Assembly: GCF_007993935.1 (NCBI RefSeq) | Contig: NZ_VITY01000007.1 | Coordinates: forward strand, 248,001-312,000 | Reading direction: 5' to 3' | Source: Bradyrhizobium macuxiense | GTDB lineage: Bacteria > Pseudomonadota > Alphaproteobacteria > Rhizobiales > Xanthobacteraceae | Length of the DNA: 64,000 nucleotides | Part shown: positions 1 to 9,530 of the stretch, one piece after another | Layout: every line of letters begins with the position of its first letter | Position numbering within the stretch: position 1 is the first letter of the stretch | Program-made: the position numbers and the translations under genes | The notes under the pieces: model-generated | What the model was told of the DNA's origin: nothing | Databases searched by the model: none | The model's input: only the letters and a program-made list of their open reading frames with translations

Positions 1-1
1 C

Positions 2-376
2 GGGCTTGAAATGATTCAAGCCGTGTGGCCCGGAGAAAATCCTTTCGCCGTCAGCCGTCATGAGATACTGCGCGCGGTGAAATACGAGTTGGGCTCGGCG
101 GGTCGCGAGCTGAACTTCAATGCCTACGCCGATAATCGCTCGATCTTCCGATATGATATGGAAGCGCTGCCTAATGAGGTGACCGGCTCGATCGGAACCT
201 CGACGGCCTTTGCAGCGTGGAATGCCGCGGTGTATGTCGCGCAGATCGAAGATGAGCGGTTGGTCGAAACGACCGAAAACGGACGAGCTCTCGAGGCCAC
301 ACGCGAAGTTCTCCGCAAACACAACGGGCTGTGGTTCTACGACGAATCCTACGTCATCTCACGGCGACGAGACTGA
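2..376 (+). CDS. hypothetical protein, 3' end only
   Basis: The frame is already open at the window edge (residues G-L-E precede the first in-window Met at position 11), so this is the C-terminal part of a longer protein; its true start lies outside. About 124 residues are visible. They are mixed polar and aromatic, with no signal peptide or membrane segment. The tail is basic (SRRRD). I do not recognise the family. A SAM-dependent methyltransferase C-terminus was considered because of the metK/ahcY neighbours, but no motif supports it. The stop lies 60 bases before metK on the same strand, so co-transcription is possible. Confidence 0.6.
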   Translation, partial: GLEMIQAVWPGENPFAVSRHEILRAVKYELGSAGRELNFNAYADNRSIFRYDMEALPNEVTGSIGTSTAFAAWNAAVYVAQIEDERLVETTENGRALEATREVLRKHNGLWFYDESYVISRRRD

Positions 377-436
377 CATGCCGGGGACATATTCACCAAC
401 CAACGTCGGACTTCGACGAAACAAGGGGTTTGCTTG

Positions 437-1633
<1,197 letters not shown>

Positions 1634-1642
1634 CACTCGTGC

Positions 1643-1734
1643 CATTCCGGGGCGCTCGCGGGAGCGAGCGAACCCGGAATCCTTAATCCTCACTTCCAGA
1701 TTCCGGGTTCGCCGCTGCGCGGCGCCCCGGAATG
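1643..1734. repeat. long palindromic intergenic repeat between metK and ahcY
   Basis: Two arms, CATTCCGGGGCGC and GCGCCCCGGAATG, bracket inner arms GATTCCGGGTTCG and its complement, so nearly the whole gap can fold into one cruciform or hairpin. It starts 9 bases after the metK stop. It resembles the dispersed REP-like palindromes of bradyrhizobial genomes (recalled, not searched). It could act as a processing or attenuating stem between the two genes. Confidence 0.8.
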
Positions 1735-1759
1735 ACCAGTTCAACAACAGGACGCTCAA

Positions 1760-3187
1760 ATGAACGCCCCCACGAAGCCCGGCTTCACCGACTACATCGT
1801 CAAGGACATTGCGCTCGCCGATTTCGGCCGCAAGGAAATCTCGCTGGCCGAGACCGAAATGCCCGGCCTGATGGCCACCCGCGAGGAGTTCGGCCCCAAG
1901 CAGCCGCTGAAGGGCGCGCGCATCGCGGGCTCGCTGCACATGACGATCCAGACCGCCGTGCTGATCGAGACGCTGGCCGCGCTCGGCGCCGACATCCGCT
2001 GGGTCTCCTGCAACATCTATTCGACCCAGGATCACGCCGCTGCGGCAATCGCCGCCGCCGGCATTCCGGTGTTCGCCGTGAAGGGCGAGACGCTGACCGA
2101 GTACTGGGACTACACCGCCAAGCTGTTCGACTGGCATGGCGGCGGCACCCCGAACATGATCCTCGATGACGGCGGCGACGCCACCATGCTGGTACATGCC
2201 GGCTACCGCGCCGAGCAGGGCGACACTGCCTTCCTCGACAAGCCGACCTCCGAGGAAGAGGAGATCTTCTACGCGCTGGTCAAGCGCCTCCTGAAGGAGA
2301 AGCCGAAGGGCTACTTCGCCGAGATCGCCAAGAACATCAAGGGCGTCTCGGAGGAGACCACCACGGGCGTGCATCGTCTCTACGAGATGGCCAACAAGGG
2401 CACGCTGCTGTTCCCGGCGATCAACGTCAACGACAGCGTCACCAAGTCGAAGTTCGACAACCTCTATGGCTGCCGCGAGTCGCTGGTCGACGGCATCCGC
2501 CGCGGCACCGACGTGATGCTGTCGGGCAAGGTCGCGATGGTCGCGGGCTTCGGCGACGTCGGCAAGGGCTCGGCTGCCTCGCTGCGCCAGGCCGGCTGCC
2601 GCGTCATGGTCTCCGAAGTCGATCCGATCTGCGCGCTGCAGGCGGCGATGGAAGGCTATGAGGTCGTGACGATGGAAGACGCGGCTCCCCGCGCCGACAT
2701 CTTCGTCACCGCCACCGGCAACAAGGACATCATCACCATCGACCACATGCGCGCGATGAAGGATCGCGCCATCGTCTGCAACATCGGTCACTTCGACAAC
2801 GAGATTCAGATCGCGAGCCTTCGCAATCTGAAGTGGACCAACATCAAGCCGCAGGTCGACGAGATCGAATTCCCCGACAAGCACCGCATCATCATGCTGT
2901 CGGAGGGCCGCCTCGTGAACCTCGGCAATGCGATGGGCCACCCGTCCTTCGTGATGTCGGCCTCGTTCACCAACCAGACGCTGGCGCAGATCGAACTCTG
3001 GGCCAACAACAAGGACGGCAAGTACGCCAAGAAGGTCTACGTGCTGCCGAAGACGCTCGACGAGAAGGTCGCCCGCCTGCATCTCGCCAAGATCGGCGTC
3101 AAGCTGACCGAGCTGCGCAAGGACCAGGCCGACTATATCGGCGTCAAGCAGGAAGGTCCGTACAAGTCGGATCACTACCGCTACTGA
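1760..3187 (+). CDS. ahcY: adenosylhomocysteinase (SAH hydrolase)
   Basis: It hydrolyses S-adenosylhomocysteine to adenosine and homocysteine, removing the inhibitory product of SAM-dependent methylation. The 475-residue length fits the bacterial form, which carries an extra segment around residues 150-190. The NAD-binding fingerprint GFGDVGKG is at 263-270, and the C-terminus ends in the family's typical K-x-D-H-Y-R-Y. AGGACG at about 1749-1754 serves as ribosome site. It follows metK on the same strand and is closed by a strong terminator 30 bases after the stop. Confidence 0.97.
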   Translation: MNAPTKPGFTDYIVKDIALADFGRKEISLAETEMPGLMATREEFGPKQPLKGARIAGSLHMTIQTAVLIETLAALGADIRWVSCNIYSTQDHAAAAIAAAGIPVFAVKGETLTEYWDYTAKLFDWHGGGTPNMILDDGGDATMLVHAGYRAEQGDTAFLDKPTSEEEEIFYALVKRLLKEKPKGYFAEIAKNIKGVSEETTTGVHRLYEMANKGTLLFPAINVNDSVTKSKFDNLYGCRESLVDGIRRGTDVMLSGKVAMVAGFGDVGKGSAASLRQAGCRVMVSEVDPICALQAAMEGYEVVTMEDAAPRADIFVTATGNKDIITIDHMRAMKDRAIVCNIGHFDNEIQIASLRNLKWTNIKPQVDEIEFPDKHRIIMLSEGRLVNLGNAMGHPSFVMSASFTNQTLAQIELWANNKDGKYAKKVYVLPKTLDEKVARLHLAKIGVKLTELRKDQADYIGVKQEGPYKSDHYRY

Positions 3188-3216
3188 GCTGCGCTGACTG
3201 CGATCGATGAAATGAA

Positions 3217-3243
3217 GAGCCCCGGCATCGTCCGGGGCTTTTT
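3217..3243 (+). terminator. rho-independent terminator of metK-ahcY
   Basis: An eight-base-pair stem, AGCCCCGG (3218-3225) with CCGGGGCT (3232-3239), has a six-base loop and runs into TTTTT at 3239-3243. Confidence 0.88.
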
Positions 3244-3308
3244 GCTGGGCGACGCGCCCGCAACAGATCGGTTGTGGTCGACGCTCTTACGTCACCAAAT
3301 CCACCTCC

Positions 3309-3429
3309 GTCGTCCCTGCGAAAGCAGGGACCCATACGCCGCGGCGGATATTGTTGCAGGGACTCGTCGTTCCAACACCGCCAACAATGAGCGATTGTGG
3401 TTATGGGTCCCTGCTTTCGCAGGGACGAC
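3309..3429. repeat. inverted repeat with CTGCGAAAGCAGG arms
   Basis: A 28-base arm at 3309-3336 is repeated in reverse complement at 3402-3429. Each arm itself holds a small hairpin, CCCTGCGAAAGCAGGG. About 65 bases separate the arms. It occupies most of the roughly 300-base gap between ahcY and the IclR gene; otherwise I see no gene there. This is a second, sequence-distinct palindrome family in the window. Confidence 0.8.
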
Positions 3430-3543
3430 AGTGAGTTTGTTGCCCGGTCTGCGAGTCATACCGTCCGCATTCGTGCGACATGGTCTGCCCGAGCTGTGCT
3501 TGTCGTTCCGCCCTCTGATGAACAGAGGGCGCCGTAGTCCCCG

Positions 3544-4338
3544 TCACTCCGCCTTACGCGCCGTGCCGTGTCCGAGCTGCCGCGAGATCTCGCCGGCGCA
3601 ATCGCGCAGCGCGGCTGCGATCGCGCTGTCCCAGCCGGCGTCGAAGGTGCCTTCCGGGCCCATCGCTGTTATGACCAAAGCGACGTGGCCGGCGTGATCG
3701 AACACCGGGGCGGCGAAGGCGTTGACGCCTGGCAAGGGATCGCCGATCGCGCGCGCGAGACCGCGACTCTGGACCTCGGCAAGCATCTCCGTGTTCTTCG
3801 CGCTGATGGTCTCGCGCTTCGGATTGTAGCCGACGCCGAGCCGATCGAGGCCGCTCTCGAGCGCGGTCTTGACGGCGTTCGGCGGCATGAAGGCGGCGAA
3901 GGCGCGGCCGGTCGCGGTCTCGAGCAGCGCCACCACCGATCCGACGCGCATCGCGATATGCACGGGGTGGCTCGGCTCCTCGAGCCGCACCACGGTCGCG
4001 CCGTGGGTGCCCCACACCGACAGCGACACCGCATGATTGATACTGTCGGCGAGCGCGGCGATCTTGGGCGTCGCGATCCGCACCGCGGACTGCCGGCGCA
4101 GGCTGATCAGGCCGAGCTCGAGCGCCAGCGCCCCGATCTCGTAGCGGCCGGTGGTCTCGTCCTGCTCGATCAGGCCGATGCGCGAAAAGCTGACGAGATA
4201 GGGATGCGCCTTGGCCGGCGGCATGCCGGCCTCGCGCGCGAGATCGCGCAGCATCATCGGCTCGCCGCTGCGGGCGAGCGCGCGAAGCAGCTCTCCGCCG
4301 ACCTCGATCGATTGTATGCCGCGGCTTTCTCTCGTCAT
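3544..4338 (-). CDS. IclR-family transcriptional regulator
   Basis: A 264-residue protein with an N-terminal winged helix-turn-helix (about residues 8-65, including the LRDLAREAGMPPAKAHPYL recognition region) and a C-terminal GAF-like effector domain, as in IclR regulators of aromatic and organic-acid catabolism. An upstream in-frame TTG at 4368 would add ten residues, but the ATG at 4338 has AGGG just upstream and begins at a typical N-terminus. It lies directly downstream of the substrate-binding protein/flavoprotein unit on the same strand, which suggests it controls that unit. The effector is unknown. Confidence 0.85.
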   Translation of the reverse strand: MTRESRGIQSIEVGGELLRALARSGEPMMLRDLAREAGMPPAKAHPYLVSFSRIGLIEQDETTGRYEIGALALELGLISLRRQSAVRIATPKIAALADSINHAVSLSVWGTHGATVVRLEEPSHPVHIAMRVGSVVALLETATGRAFAAFMPPNAVKTALESGLDRLGVGYNPKRETISAKNTEMLAEVQSRGLARAIGDPLPGVNAFAAPVFDHAGHVALVITAMGPEGTFDAGWDSAIAAALRDCAGEISRQLGHGTARKAE

Positions 4339-4438
4339 GTGGCCCTGTTCGTGTTCGCGCTTTGGCAATTAGCAGGAAACCATGCGGACTGCGAGACACG
4401 GGGCGCGGGACGTTCTCGCAACCACATTCGTCCCCACT

Positions 4439-4570
4439 CCGTCATCCCCGCACAAAGGCGAAGCCTTTGTCGCTGGAGGTGCGAGCTCTTGCGAGCCTCG
4501 AAGGATGCACGGCCCGGCTGGTGGCCGTCGATCCTTCGAGACGCCGCTCCGCGGCTCCTCAGGATGACGG
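4439..4570. repeat. palindromic repeat overlapping the flavoprotein stop codon
   Basis: The outer arms are CCGTCATCC (4439-4447) and GGATGACGG (4562-4570). Inside, GAAGGAT-type and CGCCGCTCCGCGGC segments give additional stems. The right arm runs into the 3' end of the neighbouring flavoprotein gene and supplies its final codons and stop. Confidence 0.72.
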
Positions 4571-6277
4571 GACTTCCTGCGCCGAGCCGGCGATGTGCTT
4601 GCCCGCGATGTAGCCGAAGGTCAGCGCGGGGCCGAGCGTGATGCCGGCGCCGGGATAATTGCCGCCCATGATGCTCGCCATGTCGTTGCCGGCGGCATAG
4701 AGGCCGGCGATCGGCTGACCGTCGGCGTCGAGCGCGCGAGCATTGGCGTCGGTGCGGATGCCGGCATAGGTGCCGAGATCGCCGATCACCATCTTGATGG
4801 CGTAGAACGGCCCGTGCTGGATCGGCGCGATGCACGGATTGGGTCCGTGCAGCGCGTCGCCCTGATAGCGGTTATAGGCGCGCGAGCCCTTGCCGAAGGC
4901 GGGATCGCGCCCCTCGGCCGCGGTCGTGTTGAACTCGGCGACGGTCACCTCGAACGCCCCGGCGTCGATGCCGGCCTGCGCGGCGAGCTCTGCGAGCGTC
5001 GCGCCGCGCTTGAGATAGCCGGTCTTCAGATGATGGCCGAGCGGCATCGGGCGCGGCGGCACACAGCCGAGACCGTATTTGCGCAACGTCTCGTGATCGC
5101 AGACGAGATACGCCGCGATCTCCTCGCCGGGCGTCGCCGCCCTGATCATCGCCTGCACGAAGTCGTGATAGGAATTGCCCTCATTGGCAAAGCGCTTGCC
5201 GTCAGCCATGACAGCGATCACGCCCGGCTTGGCGCGATCGATGAAGTGCGGCATCACGCCCTTCGAGCCGTCCTTGCGCGTGGTGACCGAGACCGGCACC
5301 CAGGCCGCGGCATTCGGCAGCGAGTCCTCGACGCGGCCGCCGGCGGATTCCGCAAGCCGCAGCCCGTCGCCGGTGTTGCCGACAGGACCCGGCGAATAAT
5401 GTTCCTTGCCGGTCGGTGCATGCGGAAACATCTTCTGCCGCCGCGCGACGTCATGCGGGAAACCGCCGCAGGCGAGCACCACGCCGCGTTTGGCGTTGAC
5501 GCGGACGGCGCGGCCCTCGCGCACGACGATTGCGCCGCGCACCACGCCGTTCTCGACGATCAACTCGCGCACCGGCGAATTGAGCCAGAGCGGGATCTTG
5601 AGGTCGAACGCGGATTTCGCCAGCCGGCCGGCGAGCGCGTTGCCGTTGGTCAGCGTCATGCCGCGGCCGTTGCGCATCACGTCAATCGCGTGCTTCGACA
5701 GCCGCTTGGCGACATAGGCCGCCGAGGTCAGCGACCGCGTCGCGCGCATGAAGTGCACGATCTCCTTGCCGGAGCCGAGCATCATGCCGAACACGGTGAG
5801 CTCGGGCAGGGGGCTGCCGAGATTCTTCAGGGCGTCGCCGAGCTCGTGCGCGTCGAACGGCCGCGTCACCATCGAGCGGCCGCCCTGCGCGCCGCCGGGC
5901 GCCTCGGCATGATAGTCCGGGAAGGTCAGCGGCATGTCGAAACGAACCGCGGTCTTCGTCGTGAAGAAGTCGACCGCCTTCGGCCCCTCGGTCAGGAAGG
6001 CATCGACGCGTGCGGCATCGAAGCTGTTGCCGGCCTCGTGACGCAGATAGGTTTTTGCCTGGTCGGGGCTCTCCTCGATGCCCCAGGCCCTGGCCAGCGA
6101 GGTGCCGGGAATCCACAGCCAGCCGCCGGAGCGCGCCGTGGTGCCGCCGAACCGCGGCTCCTTCTCGACGACGAGGACCTTCAGGCCATGATGGCCCGCG
6201 GTGACGGCGGCCGACAGCCCGCCGCAGCCGGAGCCGACGACGAGCGCATCGCAGTCATAAGTTTCTTCGTTGGCCAC
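4559..6277 (-). CDS. FAD-dependent dehydrogenase, 3-ketosteroid delta-1-dehydrogenase-like
   Basis: A 572-residue flavoprotein of the fumarate-reductase/ketosteroid-dehydrogenase superfamily. The dinucleotide-binding GSGCGG is at 15-20, followed by an acidic strand end (VVEKE) and FGGTTARSGGWLWIPG. The C-terminal GGNYPGAGITLGPA holds Tyr541 and Gly545, equivalent by family pattern to catalytic Tyr and Gly of KstD, so a delta-1 dehydrogenase chemistry on a cyclic ketone is plausible. The substrate cannot be read from sequence. It starts 10 bases after the substrate-binding protein gene, hence one transcription unit. Its last codons lie in a dispersed palindrome. Confidence 0.85.
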   Translation of the reverse strand: MANEETYDCDALVVGSGCGGLSAAVTAGHHGLKVLVVEKEPRFGGTTARSGGWLWIPGTSLARAWGIEESPDQAKTYLRHEAGNSFDAARVDAFLTEGPKAVDFFTTKTAVRFDMPLTFPDYHAEAPGGAQGGRSMVTRPFDAHELGDALKNLGSPLPELTVFGMMLGSGKEIVHFMRATRSLTSAAYVAKRLSKHAIDVMRNGRGMTLTNGNALAGRLAKSAFDLKIPLWLNSPVRELIVENGVVRGAIVVREGRAVRVNAKRGVVLACGGFPHDVARRQKMFPHAPTGKEHYSPGPVGNTGDGLRLAESAGGRVEDSLPNAAAWVPVSVTTRKDGSKGVMPHFIDRAKPGVIAVMADGKRFANEGNSYHDFVQAMIRAATPGEEIAAYLVCDHETLRKYGLGCVPPRPMPLGHHLKTGYLKRGATLAELAAQAGIDAGAFEVTVAEFNTTAAEGRDPAFGKGSRAYNRYQGDALHGPNPCIAPIQHGPFYAIKMVIGDLGTYAGIRTDANARALDADGQPIAGLYAAGNDMASIMGGNYPGAGITLGPALTFGYIAGKHIAGSAQEVPSS

Positions 6278-6287
6278 GCGATCGATC

Positions 6288-7487
6288 CTATTTCTTGAGC
6301 AGCGGGCACTTGGATTCGGAGACCGGACGAAACGCGTCCTCGCCCTTCACCGTCTTGATGATGTCGAGATAATCCCACGGCTCCTTGGATTCCGAGGGCT
6401 TCTTCACTTTCGCCAGATACATGTCGCGGATGACGCGGCCATCCTCGCGCAATTTGCCACCATGCACGAAGGTGTCCTCGATCGGCAGCTCGCGCATCTT
6501 GGCCATCACCTTCTGCGGGTCGTCGGTGCCGGCGGCCTTGATCGCCTTCAGATAATGCAGCACCGAGCCGTAGACGCCGGTCTGGATCATGGTCGGCATT
6601 ACATTGGTGCGGGCGAAGAACTTCTTCGACCAGGCGCGGGTTTTCTCGTCCATGTTCCAGTACGACGCCGTCGTCATGTAGGTGCCCTGCGCGGCGTTCA
6701 GCCCGATCGCATGCACGTCGGTGTCGAACATCAGGAGGCCGACCAGCTTCTGGCCGCCCTGCACGAGGCCGAACTCGCCGGACTGCTTGATCGAATTGTC
6801 GGTGTCCTGGCCGGCATTGGCGAACGCCACCACATCCGCCTTCGAGCTCTGCGCCTGCAACGCAAACGAGGAGAAGTCGGCGGTGTTGGTCGGGTGCCGG
6901 ACGCCGCCGAGCACCTTGCCGCCCATCTCGTTGATGAAGCGGGTGGCGTCCTTCTCGAGCTGTTGGCCGAAGGCATAGTCCGCGGTGATGAAGTACCAGG
7001 ACTTGCCGCCTTCCGCGATCACCGCCGAGGCCGTCACTTTCGACAGCGCGTAGGTGTCGTAGGTGAAGTGCACGGTGTTGGGGCTGCACAGCTCATCGGT
7101 CAGCGAGCTCGCGCCGGGACCGGACAGCAGCGCGATCTTGTTGCGCTCGCGCACCATGTTGTGCACGGCGATCGCAATGCCGGAGTTGGGAATGTCGACG
7201 ACGGCGTCGACCTTGCCGTTGTCGAACCAGCCACGCACGATCTGCACGCCGACATCGGTCTTCATCTGGTGGTCGGCGGAGACGATCTCGATCGGCTTGC
7301 CGAGCACCGTGGGGCCGAATTCCTCGACCGCCATCTTGGCTGCTTCGACCGAGCCCGGGCCGGAATTGTCGCGGCCCCAGCTCGACAGGTCGGTCAGCAC
7401 CCCGATGCGCACGACGTCGTCGGAAACCTGGGCATGCGCGGCCGTCGTCATGACAGCGAGAATGGCTGCCGCCAAAATTTGTCTCAT
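6288..7487 (-). CDS. ABC transporter substrate-binding protein, branched-chain amino acid (LivK) type
   Basis: A 399-residue periplasmic binding protein. The N-terminal signal peptide ends AAHAQ about 20 residues in. The mature part begins IRIGVLTDLSS-like, as in Peripla_BP_6 proteins that bind amino acids, aromatic acids or related organic acids. The start at 7487 is set by a strong GAGGAGG site; in-frame codons further upstream lack one. It is the first gene of a unit with the flavoprotein. No permease or ATPase gene is adjacent, so transport must use components encoded elsewhere, or the protein acts as a sensor. A promoter and Crp-type site lie directly upstream. Confidence 0.9.
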   Translation of the reverse strand: MRQILAAAILAVMTTAAHAQVSDDVVRIGVLTDLSSWGRDNSGPGSVEAAKMAVEEFGPTVLGKPIEIVSADHQMKTDVGVQIVRGWFDNGKVDAVVDIPNSGIAIAVHNMVRERNKIALLSGPGASSLTDELCSPNTVHFTYDTYALSKVTASAVIAEGGKSWYFITADYAFGQQLEKDATRFINEMGGKVLGGVRHPTNTADFSSFALQAQSSKADVVAFANAGQDTDNSIKQSGEFGLVQGGQKLVGLLMFDTDVHAIGLNAAQGTYMTTASYWNMDEKTRAWSKKFFARTNVMPTMIQTGVYGSVLHYLKAIKAAGTDDPQKVMAKMRELPIEDTFVHGGKLREDGRVIRDMYLAKVKKPSESKEPWDYLDIIKTVKGEDAFRPVSESKCPLLKK

Positions 7488-7531
7488 CGTTCCTCCTCTG
7501 GATGTCCGCATTCTCTGGCGGTTCGACCCGG

Positions 7532-7560
7532 AATTAGGAATTATCAAATCTATTTGTCAA
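7532..7560 (-). promoter_or_regulatory. sigma70-type promoter of the substrate-binding protein operon
   Basis: On the minus strand TTGACA (7560-7555) is followed after 17 bases by CTAATT (7537-7532). This predicts a start near 7525 and a leader of about 38 bases. The local sequence is AT-rich compared with its surroundings. Confidence 0.55.
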
Positions 7561-7573
7561 TGGCGAATTTAGA

Positions 7574-7593
7574 TGTGTGAATGTTGTCACACA
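7574..7593. promoter_or_regulatory. Crp/Fnr-family operator candidate
   Basis: A perfect palindrome of two seven-base arms with a six-base spacer. Its core is TGTGA-N6-TCACA, the Crp consensus. Its centre is about 58 bases upstream of the predicted start at 7525, close to a class I activator position. Confidence 0.6.
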
Positions 7594-7840
7594 GTGGCCT
7601 CCTCGAATGAGGCGGCGCTTCACATTTGGTGAGCATACGCTTACATGGCTGATCCGGGATGGCACTGCGGGGCTTCCAGCTCACGCCAGAGCTTGCGGCA
7701 GTACCAAGTCACTATGAACAGGGGAATTTTCGCGGACGGCGGCGCGCTTCGCCGCCCGCGCGGAGCCAGCCTTCATCGGGATCGGCTCTTGCGGGGGCGG
7801 TGCACGAAGAGCGTCGGCGGGCTGCGATCATAGACGGAAC
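7594..7840. other. intergenic stretch, no gene recognised
   Basis: Between the regulatory palindrome and the lpxO-like gene there are only short overlapping frames without ribosome sites or family resemblance. I identify nothing else. Confidence 0.5.
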
Positions 7841-8770
7841 ATGTTGAGACAGCTCTTCGCGCCGCAGCTCGTTATTCTCTACGTGCTGGCGGCCTCTACA
7901 CTCTACGTCCACTTCCGCGGCAGGCAGCGGCTGCGCTTCGCCCGCCAGCTCGGCGATCACTCGACCTATCTCGCACCCTACAATGTGCTGATGTATGCGG
8001 GCTCCGCGGTGCCCAACACGCCGGTGATTCCGGTCGAGCAGTTTCCCGAGCTGAAGAAGCTCTCCGACAATTGGGAGACGATCCGCGACGAGGCGACGCG
8101 GCTGTTCGACGAGGGCTTCATCCGCGCCGCCGCCAAGAACAACGACTGGGGCTTCTATTCGTTCTTCAAGAGCGGCTGGAAGCGCTTCTATCTGAAATGG
8201 TACGACGACTTCCTGCCGTCGGCCCGCACGCTGTGCCCGCAGACGGTGGAGCTGCTCAACTCGATCCCGAACGTGCACGGCGCGATGTTCGCGATGCTGC
8301 CGCCCGGCGGCAAGCTAGGGGCGCATCGCGATCCTTTCGCGGGCTCCTTGCGCTATCACCTCGGCCTGGTGACGCCTAATTCGGACCAGTGCCGCATCCT
8401 CGTCGACGGCGTCGAATGCGTCTGGCGCGACGGCGAGGCCTTCATGTTCGACGAGACCTTCATCCACAGCGCCGAGAACAAGACCGACGTCAACCGCATC
8501 ATCCTGTTCTGCGACGTCGAACGGCCGATGAAGTACGGCTTCATGACCAGGATGAACCGCTGGGTCAGCCACAACATCGTCAAGGCGTCGGCGACCCAGA
8601 ATGTCGACGGCGAGCATGTCGGCGCGCTGAACAAGGTGTTCGGCAAGCTCTATGAGCTCCACCTCGGCAGCCGCAAGGTCAAGGAATGGAATCGGAACGT
8701 GTACTACACGCTCAAATATTCCGTGACCGCGCTGATCCTCGGTCTGATCGTGGTGTCGGCGCTGCGGTGA
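7841..8770 (+). CDS. aspartyl/asparaginyl beta-hydroxylase family protein, LpxO-like
   Basis: A 309-residue Fe(II)/2-oxoglutarate dioxygenase. The iron triad is visible as His162-x-Asp164 (GAHRDP) and His209 (ETFIHSAENKT), with Arg219 placed to bind 2-oxoglutarate. Hydrophobic segments at both ends (about 7-22 and 285-307) suggest membrane anchoring, as in LpxO enzymes that hydroxylate a lipid A acyl chain. A cell-envelope role fits the window's LPS and lipid A genes, although those lie over 10 kb away. Only a weak ribosome site (ACGGAAC) precedes the ATG. A general beta-hydroxylase on another substrate cannot be excluded. Confidence 0.82.
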   Translation: MLRQLFAPQLVILYVLAASTLYVHFRGRQRLRFARQLGDHSTYLAPYNVLMYAGSAVPNTPVIPVEQFPELKKLSDNWETIRDEATRLFDEGFIRAAAKNNDWGFYSFFKSGWKRFYLKWYDDFLPSARTLCPQTVELLNSIPNVHGAMFAMLPPGGKLGAHRDPFAGSLRYHLGLVTPNSDQCRILVDGVECVWRDGEAFMFDETFIHSAENKTDVNRIILFCDVERPMKYGFMTRMNRWVSHNIVKASATQNVDGEHVGALNKVFGKLYELHLGSRKVKEWNRNVYYTLKYSVTALILGLIVVSALR

Positions 8771-8779
8771 TGGGGATGC

Positions 8780-8860
8780 GTAGGGCGGATTAGCGAAGCG
8801 TAATCCGCCGTCGCGCCGCGGACGAGATGGCAGATTACGCCTTTCGGCTAATCCGCCTAC
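8780..8860. repeat. palindromic repeat with GGCGGATTAGC arms
   Basis: GTAGGCGGATTAGC-type arms at 8780-8790 and 8851-8860, with inner arms around TAATCCGCC and GGCAGATTACGC, form a hairpin starting 10 bases after the lpxO-like stop. Confidence 0.75.
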
Positions 8861-8875
8861 GATTCATGGACAAGC

Positions 8876-8907
8876 AAAAGCCTCGGAGCATGCTCCGAGG
8901 CTTTTTT
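8876..8907. terminator. bidirectional rho-independent terminator
   Basis: A perfect palindrome, AAAAGCCTCGGAGCA with its complement, flanked by an A run on one side and a six-T run on the other. It serves the lpxO-like gene on the plus strand and the small gene on the minus strand, whose stop is about 32 bases away. Confidence 0.88.
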
Positions 8908-8938
8908 GTCTGGGGATAAGCTGCGCGGCGTAGCAGCG

Positions 8939-9094
8939 TCAGTCGCGTTCGAAGACCTTGGCGCCGGGGTAGACCCGTCTCGCGTAGGCGACGACCCACT
9001 CCCGGTCCTGGGTTTCCAGGAACGGCGTTCGGATCTTGCACGACCCGACGATGAGGTGCCACAGGCCATCCAGCTTCTGAATGTTGACGATCAT
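8939..9094 (-). CDS. hypothetical small protein (51 residues)
   Basis: The frame extends further upstream, but the ATG at 9094 has GAGGA about nine bases before it and starts a compact, plausible protein (MIVNIQKLDGLWHLIVGS...). It has Trp and basic residues near the C-terminus, one Cys, no signal peptide and no membrane span. The family is unknown. Support for a real gene comes from the ribosome site, a terminator about 32 bases after the stop, and a Crp-type palindrome about 70 bases before the start. Confidence 0.6.
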   Translation of the reverse strand: MIVNIQKLDGLWHLIVGSCKIRTPFLETQDREWVVAYARRVYPGAKVFERD

Positions 9095-9156
9095 CTGAGT
9101 GTTCCTCGAGAACCCGCGTTCTTCCCGCAATAGTCGTGCGCTTCGCTCCCCGGAGC

Positions 9157-9172
9157 CGTGATCCCGATCACA
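9157..9172. promoter_or_regulatory. Crp/Fnr-family operator candidate
   Basis: CGTGA-N6-TCACA, one base from the Crp consensus. Its centre is 70 bases before the start of the 51-residue gene. A possible minus-strand -10 element lies near 9127-9132, which would put the site close to -42. Confidence 0.45.
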
Positions 9173-9530
9173 GATTTCGCAACACAGCTCGCGCCGGGCG
9201 AGGCTTGCTATCGTGTCGGCAGAGAGACACCGGGAACTGTGCATCCGATGAAGTAGCCGCGAGTATAAGAATCACGCGCCATCGCTCTACTGTACGAGCG
9301 TAAGCGCAGGGCACCACAAAGATTCAGCGAGGCTATACCAAGGTATGCTGATGTTTGTCCGGCGGTGTTGCAGCGGTGCATTGCCTGAGTGACTTTTCCA
9401 CGACGTCCATCGACCCAGCCGCGATGCCAGCTACCGTTCAACTTTGCGCGGCCCGGCAGCTTTCGTGCTCCGATCCGTTACATGAGGGTGATACAGTTCC
9501 ATCAGGCATTTCGTATTGAGGGACCTTGTC
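9173..9530. other. intergenic stretch before the malic enzyme
   Basis: About 360 bases without a supported gene. It presumably holds the malic enzyme promoter, but I cannot place convincing -35 and -10 boxes. Confidence 0.5.

Noticed and set aside
377-436. SAM-responsive riboswitch before metK
   Set aside because: The gap is only about 60 bases and shows neither the stems nor the conserved cores of SAM-II or SAM/SAH elements.
7645-7847. Two overlapping short plus-strand frames before the lpxO-like gene
   Set aside because: No ribosome sites, Arg-rich random-like composition, and they overlap each other.
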